Shown: positions 44,554 through 53,441, numbered from the stretch's first letter. The stretch is DNA of 64,000 nt from CAZWSC01 sp964636385 (GCA_964636385.1 CAZWSC010000096.1:124001-188000), one strand, 5' to 3'. Numbers and translations: made by a program. The notes: generated from the letters alone by a model not told the origin.

Positions 44554-44865
44554 TCAGCCATGATCCCATCGGCTGCTTGTCGCCCGGGTATCTGTACCAC
44601 GCTTTGCCCTCCCCGCAAACCCCAGGAGCCGGGCAATCGCCCGGACGCAGGCAGGGTGCTCGTCTCTGCGAAGCACGAACCGTCGGTTCTCAGGCAGCAG
44701 GTCCGGGATCTCCTCCACCAGATACCCCATGTCGCGCTCAACCGCCTTCGGGCCCGGCCGCCCATACGGCTTCCCCAACTGGGCCCGCTTCAGATCCGTG
44801 CGTCCCGGCTTGATGTCAGAGCAGAGATGCAGGCATATTCGTCCGGACACGACTGGCTGTATCCG
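44554..44865 (-). pseudogene. Possible transposase remnant
   Basis: In the 445-base gap between the EamA and CYTH genes, one minus-strand frame reads ICLHLCSDIKPGRTDLKR, then YGRPGPKAVERDMGY and FVLRRDEHPACVRAI. The order (a spaced Lys/Arg segment, a YGRPG-type loop, then an R-DEHP segment) recalls the middle of DDE transposases of an IS1-like type. No start codon with a ribosome-binding site, no inverted repeats and no second half are visible, so it would be a decayed fragment. This is a by-eye match and may be chance. Nothing else is supported in the gap. Confidence 0.25.
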
Positions 44866-44915
44866 CTGAACACAGGGGGCAGCCACCCCCGCATTGCTGG
44901 ACCTGGAGATCAGGA

Positions 44916-45641
44916 GTGGCACACAACCGGGAAGTGGAGACAGAGATCAAGCTGGCTTTGCCGGACGAGGCCGTCTACAGGAAACTGCGTGACCTGCTGG
45001 GCCGTCCACTGCGTGCAACCCAGCAGGAGAACAGGTTCCTGGACGGGCCTGACGGTGATCTCCGCTTTCGCAAGGCAGTGTTGCGCCTGAGGCGGGAGCT
45101 GGAGATCCTGCCTGACGCGGCCTCGCCCGGTGTGCCGGCCGGCGAGCGCGTCTACCTGACCCTTAAGACTGAGGGGAGAGTGAGCGGTGCGGTTCACACC
45201 AGGGGCGAAATCGAGGCCGAGGTGACGCCGTGTTCCGGAGCTTTCCGGCCGGATCCCGGTTGGCTCATGACCCTGGACCTGGAACCGGTTCGAGTGGTGC
45301 GGCAAATGCTTCCGGGGCTGAAACGTCTCGTTGACCAGGGCGGCTTCAGCAACTATCGGGAGGTGTTTGCCGCTCCTGCCGGGTCCCGGCGTCTTTCGGA
45401 CTCTCTTTGGGAGCTGGATCGAACCGAGTTCCCCGGCGGCATGGTGCATTACGAACTCGAGGTGGAGCTCGCCCGGTCTGCTCCCGGCAAGCCAGGTGCC
45501 CTTCAAGGCACCGAATGTGGATTGATGGAATCGCGGGCTGAACTGGAGCTGTACGGGGTCCTGCAGTCATGGAGCATCCCTGTCGTGGCCCAGCCGGCCT
45601 CGAAGTATGAACGCTGGCTCGGTTACAGATCTGCCCACTGA
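44916..45641 (+). CDS. CYTH-domain triphosphate-tunnel protein
   Basis: A 241-residue protein of the CYTH/TTM family. The N-terminal ExExK motif appears as ETEIK (Glu8, Glu10, Lys12), and alternating Arg/Lys/Glu-rich strands (RFRKAVLRLRRE, YLTLKTEG, HYELEVELA) line the expected tunnel. CYTH enzymes hydrolyse triphosphates (thiamine triphosphate, inorganic triphosphate) or make cAMP. The actual substrate is not evident. The GTG at 44916 follows GGAG at 7 bases. Exonuclease III follows 59 bases later in the same direction. Confidence 0.88.
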   Translation: MAHNREVETEIKLALPDEAVYRKLRDLLGRPLRATQQENRFLDGPDGDLRFRKAVLRLRRELEILPDAASPGVPAGERVYLTLKTEGRVSGAVHTRGEIEAEVTPCSGAFRPDPGWLMTLDLEPVRVVRQMLPGLKRLVDQGGFSNYREVFAAPAGSRRLSDSLWELDRTEFPGGMVHYELEVELARSAPGKPGALQGTECGLMESRAELELYGVLQSWSIPVVAQPASKYERWLGYRSAH

Positions 45642-45700
45642 CGCGTGCGGCACGGATCAGCAGGCGACCTGGAAGGTGGTCTCCATTTCGGAGGTGTCGG

Positions 45701-46486
45701 ATGAAGCACGGACTCCTGCTCTCAAGCTGGAACGTCAACTCGATAAGGGTACGCGAGGATCACGTCGCCAGGTGGCTCCGTGAGGCACAGCCTGATCTTC
45801 TGGCGATCCAGGAGCTCAAGGTGGAGAAGGATTCCTTTCCAGCGACCCAGTTTGAGGCGGCCGGATACACGGTGGAGGTGAATGGGCAGAAGAGCTGGAA
45901 CGGTGTCGCCCTGATCTCCAGAGATCCTCTGACTCAAGTTGAGCTCGGGATACCAGAGCTTCCGGGAGACCCGCAGGCAAGAATCCTGTCCGTAACCTGG
46001 CGCGACATTCGTGTCTTCAACCTCTACGTGCCGAACGGGCAGGCCGTTGGAACGGAGAAGTACGTCTACAAGCTGGAGTGGTTGAGGGCACTCTTCCACC
46101 ACATAGCCGGCCGGTACAGACCGCAGGACCCTCTGATTATGATGGGTGACTTCAACATCGCCCCCGAAGACCGAGACATCTATGACCCGGCCGGGTTCCG
46201 GGACCAGGTTCTGTTCAGCGGTCCGGAGCACGATGCCCTGAACCGCCTTCTGGATTGGGGGTTCGTGGACCTGTTCCGGCTTCACCACGATGATCCAGGG
46301 CTGTACTCCTGGTGGGATTACCGTCAGGGCGCATTCAGGCGGAACCACGGGGCGCGGATCGACCTGATCCTGGCGACCAGATCCCTGGCGCGGATGTCAG
46401 TCTCCTCGGAAATCGACGTTGGGCCGCGGAAGTGGAGCCGGCCGTCCGATCACACTCCGGTGACAGCTCGCCTGCTTCGCGGTTGA
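45701..46486 (+). CDS. xth: Exodeoxyribonuclease III
   Basis: A 261-residue ExoIII/APE-type enzyme of the EEP fold. Motifs in order: SWNVNSIR, IQELKVE (metal Glu), NLYVPNG, MGDFNIAPED (catalytic Asp and Asn), the active-site loop YSWWDYRQGAFRRNHGARID, and SDHTPVTA. It removes abasic sites and blocked 3' ends during DNA repair in the cytoplasm. Length and motif spacing match E. coli XthA. ATG at 45701 follows GGAGGTGTCGG. It lies 59 bases behind the CYTH gene, possibly one transcript. Confidence 0.93.
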   Translation: MKHGLLLSSWNVNSIRVREDHVARWLREAQPDLLAIQELKVEKDSFPATQFEAAGYTVEVNGQKSWNGVALISRDPLTQVELGIPELPGDPQARILSVTWRDIRVFNLYVPNGQAVGTEKYVYKLEWLRALFHHIAGRYRPQDPLIMMGDFNIAPEDRDIYDPAGFRDQVLFSGPEHDALNRLLDWGFVDLFRLHHDDPGLYSWWDYRQGAFRRNHGARIDLILATRSLARMSVSSEIDVGPRKWSRPSDHTPVTARLLRG

Positions 46487-46809
46487 ACTCCGTTCTCAGA
46501 CCTGGCAGCAGTTCGTCCGAAGGTGGCCACTCCGCAGTTCACCCCTGCCGGCAGACTGCTCAGATAGCCCTGGAGCGGTTCGTTGCGTACATCACTTCTC
46601 GATGGTGAAATGTAGACAGAGATTGCTGAGCCTTTCGGGGGTATAATGGAGGTGCGCCGGGGTGGAACTGAGGGTCCGCCAGGAGGGCGGCGGAACCGGC
46701 AAGGCCATGGGAGCGGCAGGACAGCAAAGGAAATCCCGTCGCTTTCATGGAACAGGCATCAGAGGAAGAACATCCTTGGCCGGACCGACCGGAAAGCGAG
46801 GCGAAAGCC
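46487..46809 (+). promoter_or_regulatory. Upstream region with TATAAT box before the hemerythrin-like gene
   Basis: No gene is supported in these 323 bases. A perfect TATAAT at 46642-46647 points toward the next gene, 163 bases downstream. No -35 hexamer stands at a normal distance (TAGACA is 23 bases away), so an alternative or activator-dependent promoter is possible. A Gly/Arg-rich frame downstream of it is noise. Confidence 0.4.
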
Positions 46810-47286
46810 ATGAGTACCGCCCAGACAATCATCAAGAACGAGGAGTTCCTCAAGGATCACCGCAGGATCCGCCGCCGGTTGCTGCGTCTGAGGGACCATT
46901 CGGGCCCGGATGCGGGCTTCCCCTCAGTACTCAGCTCGCTGGTTGCCTGCATGGTGGAGATCGAGGGCCTTCTGCCCGAGCTTTCCAGCCACTTCAGCCA
47001 GACGCAGGAGCTCGTGCACGACTCCGCGTACTCCGCGGATGTGTCCAACGAGGCGATGCAGATTCTGGAGCAGACGATGAGCCGCCACATCCCCCACCTG
47101 AGGGAACTGCGCGCGTTGCTGGATAGCGGGCGGCGTCTGATCCAGGAGCTGCGGGCAGGCAGGGACGCGGCCTCCATGGGAGAAGCTCTGAGGATGTACC
47201 TGCACGCCTGTGCGCTCGATCTGCTGGACCAGGTGAGCAGGGAAGAGGTTCTGATCTTCTCTCCGGAGGTTTCCGGGAGCGCGTGA
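46810..47286 (+). CDS. Hemerythrin-like helical protein
   Basis: A 158-residue all-helical protein. Histidines and acidic residues occur where a four-helix metal-binding bundle would need them: KDHRRIRRR, LRDHSG, LSSHFSQTQE, MSRHIPHLREL and YLHACALDLLDQVSREEVL. The pattern and size resemble hemerythrin HHE domains, which bind a diiron centre and O2 or NO, but the ligand set is not exact, so this is a low-certainty match. ATG at 46810 follows GAGGCGAAAGCC; an upstream ATG at 46747 lacks a good site. The gene ends tail-to-tail with a small anchor gene. Confidence 0.55.
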   Translation: MSTAQTIIKNEEFLKDHRRIRRRLLRLRDHSGPDAGFPSVLSSLVACMVEIEGLLPELSSHFSQTQELVHDSAYSADVSNEAMQILEQTMSRHIPHLRELRALLDSGRRLIQELRAGRDAASMGEALRMYLHACALDLLDQVSREEVLIFSPEVSGSA

Positions 47287-47302
47287 TCAACTTCGGGGAC
47301 AG

Positions 47303-47344
47303 GGCCTTCCGCCGGAATCCATCCGGCCTTTCCGGCGGAAGGCC
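47303..47344. terminator. Large hairpin, probable bidirectional terminator
   Basis: A perfect 15-bp stem (GGCCTTCCGCCGGAA / TTCCGGCGGAAGGCC) with a 12-base loop lies between the convergent hemerythrin-like and DUF883-like genes. It lies 16 bases after the first stop. It has no long T tract, so it may work with Rho or only protect 3' ends. Confidence 0.6.
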
Positions 47345-47348
47345 GCGA

Positions 47349-47374
47349 CCCCGCCGGGGGGAACAACGGCGGGG
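47349..47374. terminator. Second hairpin between convergent genes
   Basis: CCCCGCCG and CGGCGGGG form an 8-bp stem with a 10-base loop, immediately after the 47303-47344 hairpin. The tandem arrangement strengthens the terminator reading for this gap. Confidence 0.45.
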
Positions 47375-47418
47375 CCGGGTGCGACTGCGTCAGCATCTGC
47401 ATGGGCGAAACCGGATCG

Positions 47419-47682
47419 CTATTGGCGTGACTTCCTCCGTCCCCATCCCAGGTACCACCCGGCGGCCAGGCCCAGGCACGCCGCGGTTGCGATGATCGTA
47501 CCCGGATGCTCCTGGACGTAGGTTTCCGTCTGGCGGCTCGCCTTGTACAACCCTCCCATCATGCTCTCCCTTACTCCCTGAGCCCAATCTGTTGCAGTCG
47601 AAGTCCACGCCTGACCCTTTTGGAAGACCGGATCGTCCGGGGTCGGGCCATCGAAGACCCTAACACTCAGTTTCGGTGACAT
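47419..47682 (-). CDS. Small DUF883-like membrane-anchored protein
   Basis: An 87-residue protein with a soluble N-terminus, a short amphipathic helix and a C-terminal hydrophobic segment ending in GWYLGWGRRK. This tail, EHPGTIIATAACLGLAAGW, matches the ElaB/YqjD (DUF883) pattern of C-tail membrane anchors that bind ribosomes or DNA in stationary phase. Only the tail is convincing; the N-terminal half is not obviously DUF883. ATG at 47682 follows CAGAAGGAGATCACG. Confidence 0.6.
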   Translation of the reverse strand: MSPKLSVRVFDGPTPDDPVFQKGQAWTSTATDWAQGVRESMMGGLYKASRQTETYVQEHPGTIIATAACLGLAAGWYLGWGRRKSRQ

Positions 47683-48034
47683 CGTGATCTCCTTCTGCTG
47701 GTCAGGACTCCCATCCTTGCGGCTCAGGACTCGCATCCGGTGAGCCCGGGGCGGTGATTCACTTCGCCGGAGCTTCAAGCTTCGTGCCCTGAAGCCCGCG
47801 CCTTCGACAAATCTGAACGCGTGCAATGTGTCGGTTATCCCCATGTGATCAAGTAGATTGCCGGAGGGTGGCAGCCCGATGCGAAGATTCGGAGGCTTGT
47901 CCCGCCCTGGGACACCTGTTGGATGAGTGCAATCTGACGGATCTGCCATTACGGCAGGTGCACATTGCAGTTTCTTATGGGTGTACCAGGGAGGGGGTAC
48001 CTTCCAGTCTGATCAGGCAGGGAATCTGCCGGCC
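47683..48034. other. Intergenic region upstream of the DUF883-like gene
   Basis: No gene is supported in these 352 bases between two minus-strand genes. Frames in it are short or have no ribosome-binding site. I see no clear promoter for 47682; a short GTACC/GGTAC inverted repeat near 47980 is the only regular element. Confidence 0.4.
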
Positions 48035-49477
48035 TCAGTCGAGCCCGAACTCGGAGAGTGTGACCCCGATGCGGACCGGACCCCGCCTGTGTCCCATGGG
48101 CCATGCGAAGTCTATCTGGACGTAGGAGAGGATTCCGCTCAGGTCGACGCTCCTTCGAAGGCCGAATCCGAGATCCCAGAGGAAATCACTCCCCCTGGGC
48201 CCGCACAGGTCGGAGACGCGGTGAACAGGGCCGTCTCCCCAGACGGCCCCCCCTTCGATGAATGGAACCAGCGTGAGGTTGAGATCCCTGACTACCGGTA
48301 GTGTCGTACGACTGATCAGCATGTCGGCCAGACGGTACTCCAGCCTTCCGAAGATGCGGCTTGTTCCCACAAGTGTGTCCGGCGTGTCGTGCCCGCGGGG
48401 AGGGAAGGCCTTCAGACCGGCACTGCCACCGAGATCTCCGAGTGCCTGGCGCGGAGCCCGTCCCGTGGCAAGTGTGGCCGCACCGCGAAGCTGAACCGTG
48501 TCTTCGGAGCGTACAGGCCTGGTATACCAGAGATCTGCCGAGAGACGGCCGTACTCACGGCTTCCACCCAGGATGCTGCCCCCATAGACAGAAGCCTCTG
48601 CATCCAGGATGAGTCCCCTGACCGAGGCCTCCGAGATGTACATGGGCTGCCGCATGAAGGAGATGCCGATCCCGTTGAGGGTGACCGGATCAGCCTGCTC
48701 GTTGACTGCCATCCAGCTGTCAGAACCGAAAAGCCGCCAGTCTGTAACAGGATCCACCGGCGTCTGCCGCATCCGGTTCCACCCCAGGCGGATCCGGCTG
48801 TCGGGATCGAAGCTCCATGCGATGCCGGCTGCTCCCTTCCTCTCGTCCATGTAGTTTCCGGCATCATAGCCGGCAATCAGGGCCATCAGGGTTGTCCCAT
48901 ACGGGCTGTGGTTTCCGAATGGCCGAATCTCCGACTGTCCCTCCAGCCACAGACTCAGGCCTTCATGTCCGGGAACAGGGATCTCCAGTTCTCCCATGGC
49001 AGCCGGGCGTTCGCGGCCCGTATCGTAGCCCGCAATCAGGGTCAATCGCCTGATGAGGGCGACGCGCCATCCAAGTGTAAGACCACCCTCAAGGTGGAAT
49101 CCCTCCGCCTTGGTATAGCGCAGCCCGAACTCGGGGGATATGCGCCGATGCGATTCCTGTGCAACCACGGCATCATAGGCGGCCATGACACTGTCCCACG
49201 TGTCGGGTTGAAACGCGGGTGTGAAATCCTCGTAGTCGCCGTCCTCGTCCCACTCCAGAAGGGATTTGTGGACAGGCGACGCAGGCTCCGGCGAGCCGGA
49301 AAGAACGGGCGTCAATGCCGGCGTCTGCTTGTCATCCTCTGACCCGATGGAGATCGACTGGGTAATGCCCAGGAGCAGAAGGCTGAGCAGGGCCGAAAGA
49401 GCTTTAACACCTGTCGTGTTCCCGAAACGGGGGGGTGTCATCGGAGGGTTGTGGAAGGTGTCCGGTTGATTGATCAA
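48035..49477 (-). CDS. Outer-membrane barrel protein, Omp85/surface-antigen-like C-terminus
   Basis: A 480-residue exported protein. A signal peptide (hydrophobic core about residues 28-43) is followed by a short linker and then a long series of amphipathic, alternating beta strands with Gly/Tyr/Trp turns. Near the end, GSAGLKAFPPRG then RLEYRLADM and LNLTLVPFIEGGAVWGDGP resemble the last strands of the BamA/TamA surface-antigen barrel. No POTRA domains precede it, so it would be a stand-alone barrel. It may form a pore or be a lipid- or toxin-related esterase partner. The TTG at 49477 is chosen because GGAGG stands 9 bases upstream; an ATG at 49441 lacks any site. Confidence 0.6.
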   Translation of the reverse strand: MINQPDTFHNPPMTPPRFGNTTGVKALSALLSLLLLGITQSISIGSEDDKQTPALTPVLSGSPEPASPVHKSLLEWDEDGDYEDFTPAFQPDTWDSVMAAYDAVVAQESHRRISPEFGLRYTKAEGFHLEGGLTLGWRVALIRRLTLIAGYDTGRERPAAMGELEIPVPGHEGLSLWLEGQSEIRPFGNHSPYGTTLMALIAGYDAGNYMDERKGAAGIAWSFDPDSRIRLGWNRMRQTPVDPVTDWRLFGSDSWMAVNEQADPVTLNGIGISFMRQPMYISEASVRGLILDAEASVYGGSILGGSREYGRLSADLWYTRPVRSEDTVQLRGAATLATGRAPRQALGDLGGSAGLKAFPPRGHDTPDTLVGTSRIFGRLEYRLADMLISRTTLPVVRDLNLTLVPFIEGGAVWGDGPVHRVSDLCGPRGSDFLWDLGFGLRRSVDLSGILSYVQIDFAWPMGHRRGPVRIGVTLSEFGLD

Positions 49478-49977
49478 CGCCGTTTGCCTCCATCCTCGAT
49501 CGCCGGCTTCCCGGGCCCGGGCCGCGGCTCTGCCCCGGACCGCCTGCTGACAAGGCCAGCAGGATACCACACGCCGGGATCCCCGGCCTCGGCTACTCCA
49601 CCTTCATCCTGCGGGCAGGTGACAAGCGGCAGGATCCCTGCACGGCGCGGAGGTGACGGTGCATGGCGGCTCCGGCAGCGGTCCCGCAGTTCCGGCGCGG
49701 CGCTGCCGGGCGCGGACCTCGTAACGAATGGTGTGTCAATCAGTTGCATCACGCAATGTGAGGCTTCGGGAGTCCCTTCCGCCCCGTGCCGCGTCCGCTC
49801 CCGATGCTTCGTTCTGATGTGTGAGAAGGGTGCTGACTAACTATGCCGTTGGGCCGGGCCGATACCTGACTCGGAGTTCGCCAGGCAATCACTGGTGTGA
49901 ACCGGTTCCGGACGTGCGGGAAGGACAGGCAGATCCAGGCGTCGAGGTTCAGTGCTCTTCATGAGTATGGAGAGAGG
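49478..49977. other. Divergent intergenic region before the GT-C gene
   Basis: About 500 bases between the outer-membrane barrel gene and the GT-C gene, with no supported gene. The plus-strand side has the GGAGAGAGG site just before 49978. A TATCCT box on the minus strand near 49560 is a weak promoter candidate for the barrel gene. Other frames are high-GC shadows. Confidence 0.4.
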
Positions 49978-51807
49978 ATGCCTGAATGGAGAACCGCGAA
50001 TATGAGCGTTGACTCGCTGGGGGCAGAGGAGATCATTGCCGACGAATCATCCTGTTCGGGCGATCGGATCGTGATGGACCCCGACGCGGATCGGGACAAC
50101 AGGACCGCGGCCGGCCGCCTCATGTCATCCCTTGGCGTGCCCGTGGTGACCGCTTCCGTCTTCTTCGCGCTTGGCCTCTGGTGCACGAACACGGGTCCGG
50201 CGTTGACCCCCGACTCGGTGCAGTATCTCAGCGCGGCTCAGAACATCGCAGCTGGGCACGGAGTGGTCACGTCAATGACGCCACTCGAGATAACACCTCC
50301 GCGTGTTCCCTTCGCTGCCTGGCCTCCCCTGTATCCCCTTCTGCTCTCGGCGGGGAGCCTGCTTTCCGGTCAGGCGGGCGGGTTGCCTTCAGCACCGATC
50401 GAGTGGGCCAGGGTGATGAATCTCCTGGCCGCTGCGCTGGCCGTCTTCCCGCTTGCAGCGCTGACCCGCTGGTCGGCCGGATCCATATGGGTTGCGCCCG
50501 TTCTCATATTCTATGCAGTCTTCCTTCCAATCCATGTTGCGGCATCCTTCATCTGGTCCGAGAGCCTGTTTAACCTCCTCCTGCTCATCTCATTGGCATG
50601 CCTGGTCCGCGGGCTCATCGAATCCCGTCGGCGGTGGCAGGAGCTTGTGCGCATATCGGAGCTATGCCCGCATGGGGATATGCACACATGGCCACCAGCC
50701 TCGCCCAGCAAAGTCCGCCGGGATCCGGCCTGGACGTGGTTCCTGGCTGCCGGGCTCGCCGCCTCGCTTGCCACATTGACGCGCTACCTCGGGTTGAGCA
50801 TTCTGCTGGCGGGATCTGTCGCCCTGATCATAAGGTCGGAGACCTGCAGCATGCGCAAGATAGCCGGGCGTCTTGCGCTTTTCATTCTGCCCGGAGGGCT
50901 ACCGATCGGTCTGTGGGTACTGCGGAACAGGGTGCAGACCGGCTACTTCTTCGGGGAGCTTCGGCCTGAATCCCATCTTGGTCTCGAGGGTGTTCTGCAC
51001 GGCACCTTGCGGGCACTGGCGGTGGACTGGGCAGCGCCTTCGGCCTTCGCCGAGCCGGTTCTGGTCGTTGCGGGAGCCATTGCCGGGATGATCGGGTTCA
51101 CCTGGCTTCTGGGCACGGCTGTCCGCCGTTTCGGGCCCGGGACCACGGAAACGCATGACTGGAGGCTTACGACTGTCACGGTACTGATGTGCTTCGTCAC
51201 ATGCTACCTGGGCAGCATAGTCCTCTCGGCAGTCAGGGTTGTTTACGATTCCATGAACTCGCGCCTGCTGATGTCCGCCTATCCTGCGATGCTTGTGCTT
51301 CTGGCGGTTGCGGTGAAGGGGGCATATGAGCACCCTTCCACGGGCAGGGGGGTGAGGGTGTCACTGTGGGCGGCCGGTCTGGTACTGGTGCTTCTCAACC
51401 TGGGAGCGACCGTCCGATATGCTGCAGGTCCCAGGGAATCGAGAGAGATGAGCTGGCCCTACTGGCGCAGTGTTGTCTGGGGCAACCCCGCGTGGGCCGA
51501 TGAAGCCGGATTCCGGGCCGTCGGGGCACTCCCGGAGGGGACGGTCGTCCTTTCCAACATATGGGAGGCCGTAACACTCCATACCGGCCGGCCCAGCAAG
51601 CCTCTGCCGCCTGTCCGGGATAACGGCTTTCCGGGGAACGTGCTCCTATACGAGGGCGCTTACATTCTTGTTGATCAGCACGAGCGGCACGATGTTGTCG
51701 GCGTTGCGGAGATCGAGTCGATCGGCACCACGCCTCCCGGTATTGTGCCCGTCGGAGAGTGGGGGGCGATGCGCCTCTACCGGATCCGCCACGAGATCGA
51801 TCCATGA
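49978..51807 (+). CDS. Polytopic GT-C-type glycosyltransferase candidate
   Basis: A 609-residue membrane protein with about ten to twelve spans. The first outside loop carries an acidic motif, ALTPDSVQYLSAAQNIA, positioned like the catalytic Asp loop of PMT/ArnT-type GT-C transferases, which move sugars from polyprenyl-phosphate donors to proteins or lipids. A C-terminal soluble part has GTVVLSN and a His/Asp-rich segment. No exact family is recognised. ATG at 49978 follows GGAGAGAGG. It is followed at 38 bases by a TPR/beta-barrel gene, which suggests joint work on an envelope glycan. Confidence 0.65.
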   Translation: MPEWRTANMSVDSLGAEEIIADESSCSGDRIVMDPDADRDNRTAAGRLMSSLGVPVVTASVFFALGLWCTNTGPALTPDSVQYLSAAQNIAAGHGVVTSMTPLEITPPRVPFAAWPPLYPLLLSAGSLLSGQAGGLPSAPIEWARVMNLLAAALAVFPLAALTRWSAGSIWVAPVLIFYAVFLPIHVAASFIWSESLFNLLLLISLACLVRGLIESRRRWQELVRISELCPHGDMHTWPPASPSKVRRDPAWTWFLAAGLAASLATLTRYLGLSILLAGSVALIIRSETCSMRKIAGRLALFILPGGLPIGLWVLRNRVQTGYFFGELRPESHLGLEGVLHGTLRALAVDWAAPSAFAEPVLVVAGAIAGMIGFTWLLGTAVRRFGPGTTETHDWRLTTVTVLMCFVTCYLGSIVLSAVRVVYDSMNSRLLMSAYPAMLVLLAVAVKGAYEHPSTGRGVRVSLWAAGLVLVLLNLGATVRYAAGPRESREMSWPYWRSVVWGNPAWADEAGFRAVGALPEGTVVLSNIWEAVTLHTGRPSKPLPPVRDNGFPGNVLLYEGAYILVDQHERHDVVGVAEIESIGTTPPGIVPVGEWGAMRLYRIRHEIDP

Positions 51808-51845
51808 TGGCGTACGGGAACCATGCTTCAGGGAGGGGAGAATCC

Positions 51846-53441
51846 ATGATGAAGCGGCTTGCCGCTCTTCTCCTGCTGATCCTTCTGCAATCCGCAACTG
51901 CCCGGGGAGTCGACATCGATGGGATGCTTGAGCAGGCGCGCGAGGCATCGCACCGTGACGACCATGCGACCGCCATCGAGTTGTACAGGGATGTCATCCG
52001 GGCGGATCCCGCAATGCATGACTCGGTGGCTGCCGGGCTCGCATCCCAGCTGACGTGGGCCGGCAGGTACGAGGAAGCCATAGGGGAGTTTTCCAGGCTG
52101 CTGGAGCGCAATCCCAACCGGATCGAGGCATGGCGGGGCCTTGCCCTGGCGCAGTCGTGGAGTGGTGATACGAAGGGGGCCCTGCGGAGCTTCGGGAAGA
52201 TCCGCGAGCTGGACCCCGGGGACCGCGCGGCCCGTCTTGGCGAGGCCAGGATGAACTCGTGGCTGGGCAGATCGACCCGTGCCCTTCGCCAGTACGAGAG
52301 CCTCGTGCATGACTATCCAGGTGACCGTGACGCAGCCCTTGGCCTGGCCCAGCTGCACAACTGGCGCGGGGATCACCGGAAGTCCTGGAGGATGTACGAG
52401 GAGCTGCTGGAGGCGGACTCCACAGGCGGGGGTAGCGGGCCCTGGGAGGGCCTCGCTCTCGCCAGGGACTGGACCGGGAGGGCGGATCTGGCCCTGGAGG
52501 CGTTGTCCGTCCCGCGCTCGCTTGGGCTTGAGAGCGAGAGCAGTATGAAGCTTGAGCGTCAGATCCTGAGACGGTGGCCTGTGAGGATCGAGACTGCATC
52601 GGACTGGAGCATCGACTCGGATGAGTTCTCCTCGATGACTGTGCGCCTCGAAACGGAGGCCCCGGTGCGTCACAGAGGCAGGCTCCGGTTCGGATTCCAG
52701 CGGGAGCGCTTTGAGCAGCCTGGAGAACGGTCTCACACGGACATCTGGCTTCGCGCCTCGGGTGACTACAGGCCGGCGACATTCCTGGCCGTTCGCGGGG
52801 CGTTAGCCTCCTGCGTGGATCCGCCTGCCGGATCGGATCACACTCCGGTCCATGCCGATGCAGGAGCTACCTGGCTTCCGGCCGACCGCCTGCGGCTGGA
52901 CCTGAGCTACTCCCGCTTCACGATCTTCACCTATCCTGTCTTTCCGGACAGGGTTTCTGCGGATCTGATCGGGGGCGCGCTGGACTTCCGTCCGCACTAC
53001 CTCACGACCCTGATTCTGTCCGCCGACAGGATCTCGTACTCGGATGACAACAGCCGCTGGAGTCTGCGTGGATGGGGGAGGTGGTGGGTGCTTCACCGGC
53101 CGTTGCGTGCCTGGGTAATGGCCGGCGCGCACGCAATGGACTTCGATCGATGGACCGGCAACGGATACTGGAGTCCGCAGGACTACCGCGCCTTCTACGG
53201 CCGTCTGGAAATCGAACAGGATCCCATGACGGGACTGACACTTCTTGCCGGAACTGACGGAGGCTATGCCGCGGAAGGGAGCGGCTCCCTGTCGCCGTAC
53301 TTCTCCTGGTACGGCGGCGCCGTATGGCGCTGGAGGGGGTTGAGGCTGGAAGGCAGGGCCGGGCATGCGGACTCGAACCTGGAGACCGGCCGTGGATATG
53401 AGAGGACCTACGCATCCATCTCGGCAGGCTTCTCCTTCTGA
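51846..53441 (+). CDS. TPR-repeat plus outer-membrane beta-barrel protein
   Basis: A 531-residue exported protein. A signal peptide (about residues 4-20) precedes five or so TPR units (residues 25-245; e.g. EAIGEFSRLLERNPNRIEAW, SWSGDTKGALRSFGKIRELD). The rest is an amphipathic beta-barrel (about 260-531) with many Trp/Tyr girdle residues and a terminal Phe (ISAGFSF), as needed for BAM insertion. The architecture resembles YaiO and the TPR-barrel exporters PgaA and PelB. ATG at 51846 follows GGGAGGGGAG. It follows the GT-C gene at 38 bases. Confidence 0.75.
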   Translation: MMKRLAALLLLILLQSATARGVDIDGMLEQAREASHRDDHATAIELYRDVIRADPAMHDSVAAGLASQLTWAGRYEEAIGEFSRLLERNPNRIEAWRGLALAQSWSGDTKGALRSFGKIRELDPGDRAARLGEARMNSWLGRSTRALRQYESLVHDYPGDRDAALGLAQLHNWRGDHRKSWRMYEELLEADSTGGGSGPWEGLALARDWTGRADLALEALSVPRSLGLESESSMKLERQILRRWPVRIETASDWSIDSDEFSSMTVRLETEAPVRHRGRLRFGFQRERFEQPGERSHTDIWLRASGDYRPATFLAVRGALASCVDPPAGSDHTPVHADAGATWLPADRLRLDLSYSRFTIFTYPVFPDRVSADLIGGALDFRPHYLTTLILSADRISYSDDNSRWSLRGWGRWWVLHRPLRAWVMAGAHAMDFDRWTGNGYWSPQDYRAFYGRLEIEQDPMTGLTLLAGTDGGYAAEGSGSLSPYFSWYGGAVWRWRGLRLEGRAGHADSNLETGRGYERTYASISAGFSF

